A DNA stretch of 64,000 bases from Lachnospiraceae bacterium (GCA_015057005.1 SVFF01000001.1:186001-250000); one strand, 5' to 3'; counted from the stretch's first letter, positions 17,250 through 26,171 are shown. Numbers and translations: made by a program. The notes: generated from the letters alone by a model not told the origin.

Positions 17250-18581
17250 CTATTCGTTAATTTTTTCAACCTCCATATTTCTCGGCAAAATTATATTTAA
17301 TATGATGGATGCAACGAATACTACTGCAACTACATTTGCCGCAAAAACATTTTGAATCATTTCGGGGAAAATATGCCACAAACCAATTTCACTTGATGTT
17401 GTAAATCCGATACCTATTGACAAAGAAAGTGCAGCTATTGTTACATTTCGCTGTGTAAATCCGGCTTTTGCAATCATCTGCATACCAGATGTAAGAATTG
17501 TACCGAACATCATGATTGTGCATCCACCAAGTACTGCTTCCGGAAGCGATGCAAAGAAATTGCCAACCGGAGGTAATAAACCTGCAAGAATCATGCATGC
17601 TGCACCTGTCATAATTGTGAATCTGTTTACCACCTTTGTCATAGCAATCAAACCAACGTTCTGTGAAAATGATGTGACAGGAGGACAGCCGAATAAAGAT
17701 GAAACTACAGATGAATAACCATCACATCCTAATGATCCGGAGATTTCTTTATCTGTAATTTCTCTATTTAATCCTGACGCCACCATCGCAGTTGTATCAC
17801 CAATTGTTTCTGCTGCAGATACAAGATAAATAATACATACAGAGAAAATGGCTCCTAAATTAAACTTTGGAGTGTATGGCAATAATTTGGGTAATGCAAT
17901 CAAACCATCTGCAAAAATAACAGACAAATCAACTTTTCCCATGCAGATTGCAACGGCATATCCCGCAATTAATCCTGTTAAAACAGAAAGCTGTTTCAGA
18001 TATCCTTTTGCCAGACAATTCCATGTCAGGCATACTGCTAACGTAATAGTTCCAAGAATCAAATTTTCTGCAGAACCAAAATCTTCTACATACCCTCCGC
18101 CAAAAGATCTGGCACCTACTGTAAAAAGAGAAAATCCAATCGCTGTTACAACAGACGCTGCTACGATAGGAGAAATAATCTTTCTCCAATACTTTGCCAA
18201 CAGACCTAATGTTCCTTCAAAAACACCTCCGACTAATACAGCACCAATTACGGTCGGATATCCATAATTAACAGCTATTGTACTTAGTACTGTCACAAAA
18301 GTAAAACTTACACCCATTACAATCGGGAGTTTTGCCCCCACTCTCCATACTGGATACAGCTGAATCAATGTTGCTATTCCCGCTACGAACATTGCATTCT
18401 GTAATAAAATTGCAATTTCGCTCTGTGATAACCCGCCTGCCGCTGCGATTATTGAAATTGGTGCCAGGTTAGATACAAACATAGCTAAAACATGCTGAAG
18501 TCCAAACGGAATTGCTTTTGCAACCGGCACATGTCCATCCAGTTTGTATATGTTACTTACATTACTTGTTTTGTTACTCAT
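17250..18581 (-). CDS. pbuX: Xanthine/uric-acid permease (NCS2 family)
   Basis: 443-aa membrane transporter of the nucleobase:cation symporter-2 family, with 12-14 hydrophobic segments from residue 25 to 435. The central SAAETIGDTTAMVASG motif (about 253-268) contains the conserved Glu used in purine binding, and a GCPPVTSFSQNVGLIAMTKV stretch follows. The neighbouring xpt makes xanthine the likely substrate, taken up with protons. GGGAGAGAATT precedes the ATG. First gene of the operon behind the promoter at 18647-18675 and its palindrome. Confidence 0.92.
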   Translation of the reverse strand: MSNKTSNVSNIYKLDGHVPVAKAIPFGLQHVLAMFVSNLAPISIIAAAGGLSQSEIAILLQNAMFVAGIATLIQLYPVWRVGAKLPIVMGVSFTFVTVLSTIAVNYGYPTVIGAVLVGGVFEGTLGLLAKYWRKIISPIVAASVVTAIGFSLFTVGARSFGGGYVEDFGSAENLILGTITLAVCLTWNCLAKGYLKQLSVLTGLIAGYAVAICMGKVDLSVIFADGLIALPKLLPYTPKFNLGAIFSVCIIYLVSAAETIGDTTAMVASGLNREITDKEISGSLGCDGYSSVVSSLFGCPPVTSFSQNVGLIAMTKVVNRFTIMTGAACMILAGLLPPVGNFFASLPEAVLGGCTIMMFGTILTSGMQMIAKAGFTQRNVTIAALSLSIGIGFTTSSEIGLWHIFPEMIQNVFAANVVAVVFVASIILNIILPRNMEVEKINE

Positions 18582-18620
18582 AATTCTCTCCCTTATTTTT
18601 CTTATGTATAAAGATCTTGA

Positions 18621-18630
18621 AGGTCGACCT
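18621..18630. promoter_or_regulatory. Palindromic operator candidate, AGGTCGACCT
   Basis: A perfect 10-bp palindrome about 17 bases downstream of the -10 of the pbuX promoter. The position suits roadblock repression by the GntR-family protein encoded just upstream. A related split pair, TACCT and AGGTA 8 bases apart (19491-19508), lies between the gntR promoter and gene. Confidence 0.4.
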
Positions 18631-18646
18631 ATAAATCACGCCCTTT

Positions 18647-18675
18647 ATTATACTTTATAAGTGTTTATTTTTCAA
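18647..18675 (-). promoter_or_regulatory. Sigma-A promoter of the xanthine operon
   Basis: Minus strand TTGAAA (18675-18670), 17-base spacer, TATAAT (18652-18647). No purine-riboswitch core was found in the roughly 60-base leader that follows. Confidence 0.75.
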
Positions 18676-18751
18676 TCAATTTGCACATTTATAGCGTATA
18701 AAATCGATCAAAAAAGGATTGAAGCAGTAACTTCAATCCCATACATTAAAA

Positions 18752-19471
18752 CTACAATTTTTTTCTCAAAACAGTCTGTTCAAAATACTCATCAACAAAA
18801 TACTGACTGGAATAAAAAACAATATTTCCCCAAATATCATAATCTATTTCTTCCATATTCAACACCGGGCTTCCGACTGGTATCTCTAACACTTCTGATA
18901 CTTTTTCATCGGACAAAACAGCATGCAGCTGTGTTAAGTCCATATACGCTTCTATATAGCAACACTTTTTTAAAAAATGAAAAATTGGCAATTCAAAATC
19001 TTTGAGTGTATATTCTGCATTAATCAATCGCTTTTCAAAAACATCTTCACAATAAAGTGCAGGTTTTCCATCCGCAGTACAAACACGGCTTACTCTCATC
19101 ACTTCAGTTTTTTCCGGAATCTGCAGTTTCTCTGCAATGAAGCTGTCCGCCAATTCCGTTTGTATGTGAATCTGATCAACTTTTGGCAGATAACCGTTTT
19201 GGCGAATAATGTCCAAAAACTCCACTTCAATATCCATGCGATTTTTTACTTTCATAACATGACGGTTGATAATCGTTCCAACCCCATGCATCCGGGTAAT
19301 GAATCCCTCTCTTTCTAACTGTGCCAACACTTCACGCAAGTGAGTTCTGCTCACTCCAAATTGCTTTGCCAATTCTAATTCTCTTGGTAACTTATCGCAT
19401 TCAGAAAATTCTCCAGTTTTCATTTCCCGTAGTAATTTCACGCGAATTAAATTTGAATAATCTCTCTTCAT
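18752..19471 (-). CDS. GntR/HutC-type transcriptional regulator
   Basis: 239-aa regulator: an N-terminal winged helix (residues about 8-70, with KLPRELELAKQFGVSRTHLREVLAQLEREGFI) and a C-terminal UTRA effector domain (about 95-235) of the HutC subfamily. It is transcribed in the same direction as the xanthine permease operon, 170 bases upstream, with its own promoter and a second promoter after it. It is the likely local repressor, with a purine or purine-derived ligand as effector by position only. The HTH call is firm; the ligand is unknown. Confidence 0.9.
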   Translation of the reverse strand: MKRDYSNLIRVKLLREMKTGEFSECDKLPRELELAKQFGVSRTHLREVLAQLEREGFITRMHGVGTIINRHVMKVKNRMDIEVEFLDIIRQNGYLPKVDQIHIQTELADSFIAEKLQIPEKTEVMRVSRVCTADGKPALYCEDVFEKRLINAEYTLKDFELPIFHFLKKCCYIEAYMDLTQLHAVLSDEKVSEVLEIPVGSPVLNMEEIDYDIWGNIVFYSSQYFVDEYFEQTVLRKKL

Positions 19472-19518
19472 CTATATGTTCTACCTTTCAAAATAGGTAC
19501 TTCCCCCATTTCTTTGAT

Positions 19519-19547
19519 ATTATAGCGGATTACCACAAATATATCAA
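19519..19547 (-). promoter_or_regulatory. Sigma-A promoter of the gntR gene
   Basis: Minus strand TTGATA (19547-19542), 17-base spacer, TATAAT (19524-19519), 48 bases before the start codon. Confidence 0.7.
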
Positions 19548-19612
19548 TGATACATTTAGATAATATAACATTTGTCACTATTATAAAATTTTTTCTCCAA
19601 ACACTATATATA

Positions 19613-19657
19613 ACAAAAAACTCCCCAAGACCATAAAATCCTGAGGAGTTGTAAATC
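19613..19657 (-). terminator. Terminator of rplM-rpsI; right copy of the 45-bp direct repeat
   Basis: A 12-bp stem on the minus strand (plus arms 19619-19630 and 19639-19650) followed by TTTTTTG, 38 bases after the rpsI stop. It matches 14392-14436 at 43 of 45 positions in the same orientation. The 5.2 kb between the two copies is the AT-rich block. Confidence 0.85.
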
Positions 19658-19694
19658 GTTTTGAATTGTCCTGAGATATATTGGACTGAAATCC

Positions 19695-20090
19695 TTATCT
19701 CTTGGAGAACTGAGGTGCGCGACGAGCTGCTTTGAGACCGTATTTCTTTCTCTCTTTCATACGAGGGTCTCTGGTCAGGAAGCCAGCTTTCTTCAGAACG
19801 GGTCTGAAGTCTGCGTCTGCCTGAAGAAGTGCTCTTGCAATACCGTGTCTGATAGCACCAGCCTGACCGGTGTAACCACCGCCGCGAACGGTAACGATAA
19901 CGTCAAACTTGTCAGCGTTCTCGGTAGCTACCAGGGGCTGACGAACGATAACCTTCAGGGTCTCAAGACCGAAGTACTCGTCCATGCTTCTCTTATTGAT
20001 GGTAACATCGCCCTTACCGGGTACTAAATATACTCTTGCGATAGATTTTTTTCTTCTACCGGTGCCGTAATATCTTTCTGTTTTAGCCAT
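19695..20090 (-). CDS. rpsI: Ribosomal protein S9
   Basis: 131-aa 30S protein whose basic C-terminal tail reaches the decoding P site. The family start [15 protein letters not shown] and the end [12 protein letters not shown] are intact, and length is normal. AGGAGGAAAAAGTC precedes the ATG. Second gene of rplM-rpsI, 23 bases after rplM, ended by the 19613-19657 hairpin. Confidence 0.98.
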   Translation of the reverse strand: MAKTERYYGTGRRKKSIARVYLVPGKGDVTINKRSMDEYFGLETLKVIVRQPLVATENADKFDVIVTVRGGGYTGQAGAIRHGIARALLQADADFRPVLKKAGFLTRDPRMKERKKYGLKAARRAPQFSKR

Positions 20091-20113
20091 GACTTTTTCC
20101 TCCTCTTAGTCCC

Positions 20114-20542
20114 TTAGAATGTCAGTACTTCAGGCTTCTGAGCTGCATGAGCGTGCTCAGGACCTGCATATACGTGAAGCTTGGTGTACATCTGTCTTCC
20201 TAAAGGTCCCTTGGGAAGCATGCCCTTAACTGCAAGCTCGATAACCTGCTCGGGCTTCTTCGCCATCTTTTCTCTTAAGGTAGTCTCTTTCATACCACCT
20301 ACGTAATCAGAGTGATGATAATAAATCTTCTGATCCATCTTCTTACCGGTAACTTTGATCTTCTCAGCGTTGATAACGATCACGTTGTCACCACAATCCA
20401 TATGAGGTGTGAAGATGGGCTTATTCTTACCTCTTAAAACCTTAGCAACTTCAGCTGCCAGACGGCCTAAAGTCATATCAGTAGCGTCTACTACATACCA
20501 CTTTCTCTCGATGGTAGCAGGACTAGCCATAAATGTTTTCAT
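20114..20542 (-). CDS. rplM: Ribosomal protein L13
   Basis: 142-aa early-assembly 50S protein with the usual [22 protein letters not shown] and [12 protein letters not shown] segments. The ATG of [10 protein letters not shown] is selected: GGAGGG lies 7 bases upstream and the protein then has normal length. The open frame extends 24 codons further 5', but those codons overlap the conserved-looking leader at 20563-20612. Transcribed from the consensus promoter at 20728-20756. Confidence 0.97.
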   Translation of the reverse strand: MKTFMASPATIERKWYVVDATDMTLGRLAAEVAKVLRGKNKPIFTPHMDCGDNVIVINAEKIKVTGKKMDQKIYYHHSDYVGGMKETTLREKMAKKPEQVIELAVKGMLPKGPLGRQMYTKLHVYAGPEHAHAAQKPEVLTF

Positions 20543-20562
20543 GAACATTCCCTCCATAATTA

Positions 20563-20612
20563 CTTTGCCAGACGTTGTCTTCCGCCTCGCGTTCTCTGTG
20601 TCCTGATCAGTC
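20563..20612 (-). ncRNA. Putative L13 leader RNA
   Basis: The mRNA stretch just before rplM reads GGACACAGAGAACGCGAGG, then CGGAAGACAACGTCTGGC, which resembles from memory the Firmicutes L13 leader by which L13 represses its own operon. An AGAC/GTCT hairpin is visible. The remaining bases 20613-20861, up to truA, contain only the promoter and no gene. Confidence 0.5.
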
Positions 20613-20727
20613 ATAATCTGCAGATGTCCGGCTACATTTTAAAACCTTTCAGAACGGTTAAACAATCTATCACAAATGCTTCGTCGGGGCTTTGACTAAG
20701 CATTTAGAGACATACTCACAGTGATAT

Positions 20728-20756
20728 ATTATATGATATGACATCCTTTGTGTCAA
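20728..20756 (-). promoter_or_regulatory. Consensus promoter of rplM-rpsI
   Basis: Perfect sigma-A hexamers on the minus strand: TTGACA (20756-20751), 17 bases, TATAAT (20733-20728). The leader from the predicted start to rplM is about 180 bases. Confidence 0.9.
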
Positions 20757-20861
20757 TACCTATTTCTATCTTTTTTGTAGTATTTTCCCAAACTTTTCCA
20801 CAGGGGTTTCCGTCTTCGTGGTGCTTTATCCACATTGTTTTTTCAATCATTTTGCACTATA

Positions 20862-21617
20862 TTACAGTTCCTCTGGGAATTCATATTTCATCAGCATCAA
20901 TCCATGAGCCGGAGCCGTAGGGCCTGCTGCACTGCGGTTCCTGGCATCCAGGATTGACGGCATCTCTTCCGGGGCTCTTTTGCCCTGGCCTACCTCCATC
21001 AGAGTGCCGGCGATAATGCGCACCATATTATATAAGAAGCCGTTGCCGCACACCCGGATCACCAGGTCGCTTCCCTGCTCCTCCACCTCCACGCTGTAGA
21101 GGGTACGGACTGTGGAATCCACCTGGGCTCCCACCTGACAGAAGCTCTTGAAATCATGCTCGCCTACCAGATACTTTGCAGCCTGCTGCATTTTTGCCAC
21201 ATCAAAGGTCCGATAGGAAAACAGGGCATACAGGCGTTTCACCGGCATGGGGAATTCTCCCCTGTAGATACGGTATTCGTAAGTTTTTCGGCTGGTCACG
21301 TATCTGGGGTGCCAGTCCGATGCCACTTCCTCAGAGCGCTGGATGCGGATATCCTCCGGCAGACGCTGATTCAGGGCATAAGAGACCTTCTCGGCGGGCA
21401 TACGGGCGGTGGTGTCAAAGACTGCAATATTCCCCAGGGCATGAACGCCGGAGTCGGTCCTGCTGGCGCCGATGACCTGAATATCCTCATGCAGCAAATC
21501 CGACAAACATCTATTCAATTCACTTTCGATGGTGATTCCGTTGTCCTGTATCTGCCAGCCGTGATAGTTGGTACCATCGTAAGCCACAGTCAGGCGTACG
21601 CGCTTAGTATCTGCCAC
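20862..21617 (-). CDS. truA: tRNA pseudouridine(38-40) synthase
   Basis: 251-aa enzyme that isomerises uridines 38-40 in the tRNA anticodon arm. The catalytic Asp lies in GASRTDSGVHALG (about residue 57), and GNGFLYNMVRIIAGTL is the conserved C-terminal block. Last gene of ecfA1-ecfA2-ecfT-truA, 77 bases after ecfT; this order is standard in Clostridia and Bacilli. GAGGAGCATTT lies before the ATG. Confidence 0.97.
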   Translation of the reverse strand: MADTKRVRLTVAYDGTNYHGWQIQDNGITIESELNRCLSDLLHEDIQVIGASRTDSGVHALGNIAVFDTTARMPAEKVSYALNQRLPEDIRIQRSEEVASDWHPRYVTSRKTYEYRIYRGEFPMPVKRLYALFSYRTFDVAKMQQAAKYLVGEHDFKSFCQVGAQVDSTVRTLYSVEVEEQGSDLVIRVCGNGFLYNMVRIIAGTLMEVGQGKRAPEEMPSILDARNRSAAGPTAPAHGLMLMKYEFPEEL

Positions 21618-21694
21618 AAATGCTCCTCTTTTCTTTTATACGCTTTATTTCTTACTAAATACCGTCAGCCTCTCTGTATCAGCTTTATACCGGC

Positions 21695-22501
21695 TTAGAA
21701 CCACACGATTCTACCTATTGTGATGCTGACGATCAGATAAACGGCTATCACTGCATATGCCAGATAATCCCTCTTTCGATAGACCAGGGGCTTCATCTTG
21801 GTACGGCCGTCACCGCCTCTGTAGCATCTGGCCTCCATAGCCATAGCCAGATCGTTGGCGCGGCGGAACGCGGAAATGAACAGGGGCACCAGCAGGGGGA
21901 CCATGGCCTTGGCACGGTTGATCAGGTTGCCGCTCTCAAAATCGGCACCTCTGGCGATCTGGGCCTTCATGATCTTGTCAGTCTCTTCCAATAAAATGGG
22001 AATAAAGCGCAGGGCGATGGACATCATCATGGCCACCTCATGCACCGGCACCTTGAACACCCGCAGGGGACGCATCATTTTCTCCATGCCGTCGGTCAAA
22101 TTGTTGGGGGTGGTGGTCAGGGTCATGATGGAAGAACCGATGATCAAAAGCACCAGTCGGATCGCCATGGTAAGCGCCAGATTCAGACCTTCTACGGTAA
22201 TGGTCAGTTTCCACAAAGAAACCAGCGGTGTGCCCGGTGTCAGGAACAAATTAAAGACTACCGTAATCAACAGCAGCATAAGAATGCTCCTCATTCCTCG
22301 CACCATAAATTTAAAAGGCACCTTGGACAGCTTGATCACCAGCGCCAGGAACAGCGCCGAGATCACATATCCCAGGTAATTTTCAAAAAAGAACAGAGAA
22401 ACAATGAACAGAAGCGTACCGCCCAGCTTTACTCTGGGATCCAGCTTATGTATGATGGACTCTGCCTGATAATATTGTCCTAAAGTAATATCTCTCAGCA
22501 T
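21695..22501 (-). CDS. ecfT: ECF transporter transmembrane component EcfT
   Basis: 268-aa membrane scaffold of an energy-coupling factor vitamin/metal importer. It has about five hydrophobic segments, and the two coupling-helix signatures are visible as ARG (in QIARGADF, about 195) and ARC (in MEARCYRGG, about 235). It overlaps ecfA2 by 7 bases. No substrate-binding S component is adjacent, so this is a group II module shared by S components encoded elsewhere. Confidence 0.95.
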   Translation of the reverse strand: MLRDITLGQYYQAESIIHKLDPRVKLGGTLLFIVSLFFFENYLGYVISALFLALVIKLSKVPFKFMVRGMRSILMLLLITVVFNLFLTPGTPLVSLWKLTITVEGLNLALTMAIRLVLLIIGSSIMTLTTTPNNLTDGMEKMMRPLRVFKVPVHEVAMMMSIALRFIPILLEETDKIMKAQIARGADFESGNLINRAKAMVPLLVPLFISAFRRANDLAMAMEARCYRGGDGRTKMKPLVYRKRDYLAYAVIAVYLIVSITIGRIVWF

Positions 22502-23355
22502 TTTTCCCTTTCCTTAAGCGCCTGCAGAATATCCCGCGCTGCCTCTGCGATAGTAGTAGCATCGGTACTCACAGGCAATCCCTTTTCATGAAGGGCGTTT
22601 ACAATATAAGTCACCTGAGGGGCTGCCAGACCGATTTCTTCCAACTCCTTATAGTGACTGAACACTTCCTTGGGCTCATCATCGTAGAGGACGCTGCCCT
22701 TGTTCATCACTATGATGCGGTCCACATACTCAGCCACATCCTCCATGCTGTGAGATACCAGCAGAATGGTCATACCGCTCCCGGTCTGAAGTTTCTTGAT
22801 CTGCTCCAAGATCTCGTCGCGACCTTTGGGATCCAGACCTGCAGTAGGCTCATCCAGGATCAGCACTTCCGGCTGCATGGCAAGTACCCCTGCGATGGCC
22901 GCACGGCGCTTCTGTCCGCCGGACAATTCAAAAGGAGACTGAAAATACAATTCCTCCGGCAGTCCCACTTGCTCCAGCGCTTCCTTGGCCCGCCTCTCTA
23001 CCTCCGCTTTCTCCAGACCCAAATTTTTAGGTCCAAAGCACACGTCTGAGAAAACGTCCATCTCAAAAAGCTGGTGCTCAGGATATTGGAATACCAGACC
23101 AACCTTGCTGCGCAGCTTCTTCATATCAAAATTTTTGTCGTAAATGTCTTCCCCGTTAAAATAAATATGTCCGTCCGATGCCTTTAAGAGGCCGTTCAAA
23201 TGCTGCATCAGCGTGGACTTGCCGGAACCGGTGTGGCCGATCACGCCCACAAACTGTCCATCCGGAATCTCCAGGCAAATATCATTCAATGCCTTAACAG
23301 ACAGGGAAGTATCTGCTCCGTATATATAATTCACATGCTCCAGAGTAATTGACAT
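22495..23355 (-). CDS. ecfA2: ECF transporter ATPase EcfA2
   Basis: 286-aa ATPase with Walker A GHTGSGKST (about 38-46), Q loop VFQYPEHQLFE, signature ELSGGQKRR and Walker B LILDEPTAGLDP. The QYPEHQLF Q-loop form is typical of EcfA2/CbiO proteins. It follows ecfA1 after 94 bases. Start ATG of MSITLEHVNYIY. Confidence 0.95.
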   Translation of the reverse strand: MSITLEHVNYIYGADTSLSVKALNDICLEIPDGQFVGVIGHTGSGKSTLMQHLNGLLKASDGHIYFNGEDIYDKNFDMKKLRSKVGLVFQYPEHQLFEMDVFSDVCFGPKNLGLEKAEVERRAKEALEQVGLPEELYFQSPFELSGGQKRRAAIAGVLAMQPEVLILDEPTAGLDPKGRDEILEQIKKLQTGSGMTILLVSHSMEDVAEYVDRIIVMNKGSVLYDDEPKEVFSHYKELEEIGLAAPQVTYIVNALHEKGLPVSTDATTIAEAARDILQALKEREKC

Positions 23356-23449
23356 CTGTCACCATGCCTTTCTGTTTTCATACTCAATTTGCTTTCTGCC
23401 TCATTACAGAGGGACCCTGATCTCCGCATCATTTCACGCAGTCGTCTCC

Positions 23450-24295
23450 TTAGGGGTTCAGGGCATCTACAAGCTCTTTTATGGTCAAAATGCCATCCGG
23501 CAGATCTATGCCGTTTTTCTTCAGTTCATGGGCCAGCAGCGTCACCTGAGGCACATCCAGGCGCAGCGCCTGCAGTTCTTCCACACGGGAGAAAATCTCC
23601 CGGGGTGTTCCTTCCATGGCAATCTTTCCCCGGTCCATCACAAAGACTTTGTTTGCATGGACAATCTCTTCCATGTAATGTGTGATCAGGATCACCGTCA
23701 CACCTTCCACATCATTCAAGCCGCGTACGGCCCTGATAACTTCCTTGCGGCCGCTGGGATCCAGCATAGCCGTGGGCTCATCCAGCACAATACACTTGGG
23801 GTGCATAGCCAATACTCCTGCGATGGAAACACGCTGCTTCTGACCGCCGGAAAGCTTGTTGGGAGAATGTTTCCTGTACTGATACATTCCAACGGCCCGT
23901 AGACTTTCCTCCACACGTTCCCAAATTTCCTTGGTGGGGATGCCCATATTTTCCGGTCCAAATCCCACATCTTCCTCCACCACCTGACCAATGATCTGGT
24001 TGTCCGGATTCTGGAAGACCATGCCGGCAGTCTGGCGGATATCCCATACTTTTTCTTCATCGTTGGTGTCCATGCCGTCCACCCAGACGGTTCCCGAAGT
24101 AGGATTTAAGATGGCATTGATGTGTTTTGCAAGCGTAGACTTTCCCGAACCATTATGGCCCAAAATGGCAATAAACTGCCCTTGCTCAATATCCAGAGAA
24201 ACTTTGTCCACTGCTGTGGTCATCCCCTCTATATTGCCGTCTTCGTCTCTTCGCACATATTCATAAACAACATCTTTGGCTTTAATGATCCCCAT
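23450..24295 (-). CDS. ecfA1: ECF transporter ATPase EcfA1
   Basis: 281-aa ATPase: Walker [11 protein letters not shown] loop [11 protein letters not shown], signature KLSGGQKQR, Walker [13 protein letters not shown] and switch His in ITHYMEE. The start is put at MGIIKAKDV, where homologues begin, with AGAGGAA 10 bases upstream; an ATG seven codons earlier (24316) with GGGTGG before it is possible. A 9-bp hairpin, CATGCGAAA/TTTCGCATG (24314-24352), lies directly before the ribosome site and would include the alternative start codon. Confidence 0.94.
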   Translation of the reverse strand: MGIIKAKDVVYEYVRRDEDGNIEGMTTAVDKVSLDIEQGQFIAILGHNGSGKSTLAKHINAILNPTSGTVWVDGMDTNDEEKVWDIRQTAGMVFQNPDNQIIGQVVEEDVGFGPENMGIPTKEIWERVEESLRAVGMYQYRKHSPNKLSGGQKQRVSIAGVLAMHPKCIVLDEPTAMLDPSGRKEVIRAVRGLNDVEGVTVILITHYMEEIVHANKVFVMDRGKIAMEGTPREIFSRVEELQALRLDVPQVTLLAHELKKNGIDLPDGILTIKELVDALNP

Positions 24296-24420
24296 TTTTA
24301 TAATTTCCTCTGACATGCGAAAATCCACCCATGGGCAGGATCTTTCGCATGTTTCTAATTTATTCAAAAGCACGTATGCCATTTACATCTCTAACGAACC
24401 TATTTTACTAGATTTAACAT

Positions 24421-24452
24421 AAAAAGGCAAGCGAACTATGTCGCTTGCCCCT
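24421..24452 (-). terminator. Terminator after rplQ
   Basis: GGCAAGCGA (24426-24434) and TCGCTTGCC (24441-24449) form a perfect 9-bp stem, and the minus strand continues CTTTTTAT. It lies 21 bases after the rplQ stop and marks the end of the alpha operon before ecfA1. Confidence 0.85.
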
Positions 24453-24472
24453 TAAATGTTTCACTCTTTGAA

Positions 24473-25009
24473 TTAAACTAACTCAAGGATAACTTCCATT
24501 GCAGCGTCACCCTTGCGCAGGCCCTTCTTGATGATTCTGGTGTAACCACCCTTACGGTCTGCATACTTTACACCATACTCGTCGAACAGCTTTGCAACCA
24601 GATCAACTTCCTTGGTGTTTTTCTTCTTGCCTGCAGCTGCTTCAGGTACATCAACAACAGTGTTTAATACTTTCAGCATCTGACGTCTTGCATGTAATCT
24701 GGAAGGAAGGTCTTTCTTGATCTCCTTCTCAACAGTATCGAACTTGGTAACCTTCTTGCCGTCAACAACTTCTTTTACTCTCTTACCATCTTTGTCCTTT
24801 ACGGGAACCTTAGCGGTAACGGTAACCATCTCGTAGTTATCCTTCTCTTTGATAGCCAGTGCGATCAGACCCTCAGCGATCTTAGCAACTTCCTTAGCCT
24901 TAGCCTCGGTGGTAACGATCTTGCCGTGGTTCAGTAATGCGGTTACCTGATTTCTTAATAATGCTTTTCTCTGGGAAGAAGTTCTTCCAAGCTTTCTGTA
25001 CTTTGCCAT
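24473..25009 (-). CDS. rplQ: Ribosomal protein L17 with internal insertion
   Basis: 178-aa 50S protein. The N-terminal third (KYRKLGRTSSQRKALLRN) and the C-terminal third (LFDEYGVKYADRKGGYTRIIK) match bacterial L17, which is usually 115-130 aa. Residues about 58-104 are an extra Lys/Asp/Val-rich segment (VTAKVPVKDKDGKRV...TVEKEIKKDLP) placed where the short form has a turn. The frame is intact and codon use is like its neighbours, so this is a lineage-type extension, not damage. A 202-base spacer without a gene separates it from rpoA. Confidence 0.95.
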   Translation of the reverse strand: MAKYRKLGRTSSQRKALLRNQVTALLNHGKIVTTEAKAKEVAKIAEGLIALAIKEKDNYEMVTVTAKVPVKDKDGKRVKEVVDGKKVTKFDTVEKEIKKDLPSRLHARRQMLKVLNTVVDVPEAAAGKKKNTKEVDLVAKLFDEYGVKYADRKGGYTRIIKKGLRKGDAAMEVILELV

Positions 25010-25211
25010 GATAATATTTCCTTTCTCTTTTCATGGTACATCCGGCCACGCTCTTTGGACTTACTTACCGAATGCCTGTGGACTGCTTCTGCAGCCGTTT
25101 TTTTGTTCCATTTAGAGATGAACCGTACACGTACACTTTGGTTTTACCGGATACGGAAAATCCTACTTAATTAATGCTTACCGGGATGTGCCCTTTCGAT
25201 CACTCTCCGAC
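25010..25211 (-). other. Spacer between rpoA and rplQ
   Basis: 202 bases with no frame of note and no terminator with a T run. Short complementary pairs occur (CTGCTTCTGCAG near 25083), so it may be transcribed leader sequence of rplQ. Confidence 0.4.
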
Positions 25212-26171
25212 TTAAGCTTCCTCGCTGGGATTCAGCTGAAGACCCAGCTCTTTCAGTTTAGCCAATACTTCTTCTAAGGACTTGCGGCCCAGGTTACGAA
25301 CCTTCATCATATCCTCGGAAGTCTTGTTGGTCAACTCTTCTACAGTGTTGATACCGGCTCTCTTCAGACAGTTGTAAGAACGAACGGACAGTTCCAGCTC
25401 GTCGATACTCATCTCAAGAACCTTTTCCTTCTCATCGTCTTCCTTCTCTACCATAACTTCTGCAGTCTTAGCATTCTCAGACAGATCGATGAAGAGGCAC
25501 AGATGCTCGCTGAGTACCTTTGCAGCCAGGCTGACTGCTTCATCGGGAACCAGAGTACCATTGGTAAATACATCTAAAGTCAGCTTATCATAATCAGTGA
25601 TCTGACCTACACGGGTATTCTGAACAGTTACATTAACTCTTTCAACGGGTGTGTAGATAGAATCCACTGCGATCACGCCGATGGGCAGATCGTCATGCTT
25701 ATTCTTATCAGCACTTACATAGCCGCGGCCCTTGGTAATGGTCAGTTCCATGTAGAGTTTGGTATCTTTGCCGCTCAGAGTAGCAATGACTAAATCGGGA
25801 TTCAGGATCTCAATATCCTGATCAGCCTGAATGTCAGAAGCTCTCACTACGCCTTCACCCTCGAACTCAATGTAAGCGGTCTTAGCTTCATTGGTCTCGC
25901 TGGTATTCTTGATGGCAAGGCTCTTGATGTTCATGATAATCTCAGTCACATCTTCCTTTACACCGGGAATAGAACTGAACTCGTGTAAAACGCCTTCAAT
26001 CTTAACCTGGCTCACTGCTGCGCCGGGCAGGGAAGAAAGCATGATTCTTCTAAGAGAATTGCCCAGAGTAATGCCGTAGCCTCTCTCTAAAGGCTCTACA
26101 ACGAACTTCCCGTATTTCTTGTCTTCTGAAATCTCGACAACCTCGATATTAGGTCTTTCAAAATCGAACAC
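25212..26171 (-). CDS. rpoA: RNA polymerase alpha subunit
   Basis: 319-aa subunit that nucleates polymerase assembly. The N-terminal domain ([22 protein letters not shown] at about 30-50) and the C-terminal DNA/activator-binding domain ([24 protein letters not shown], about 260-315) are both complete. Preceded by GGAGGGTATTTGTAGT. Located between rpsD and rplQ as in other Firmicutes. Confidence 0.98.
   Translation of the reverse strand: MFDFERPNIEVVEISEDKKYGKFVVEPLERGYGITLGNSLRRIMLSSLPGAAVSQVKIEGVLHEFSSIPGVKEDVTEIIMNIKSLAIKNTSETNEAKTAYIEFEGEGVVRASDIQADQDIEILNPDLVIATLSGKDTKLYMELTITKGRGYVSADKNKHDDLPIGVIAVDSIYTPVERVNVTVQNTRVGQITDYDKLTLDVFTNGTLVPDEAVSLAAKVLSEHLCLFIDLSENAKTAEVMVEKEDDEKEKVLEMSIDELELSVRSYNCLKRAGINTVEELTNKTSEDMMKVRNLGRKSLEEVLAKLKELGLQLNPSEEA

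Noticed and set aside
18582..18751. Possible purine riboswitch before pbuX
   Set aside because: No recognisable three-way-junction core or expected loop sequences, and the leader after the promoter is too short.
14392..19657. att sites of an integrated mobile element
   Set aside because: The repeat is a functional terminator, and the block carries no integrase, recombinase or phage gene. Kept only as a direct-repeat observation.
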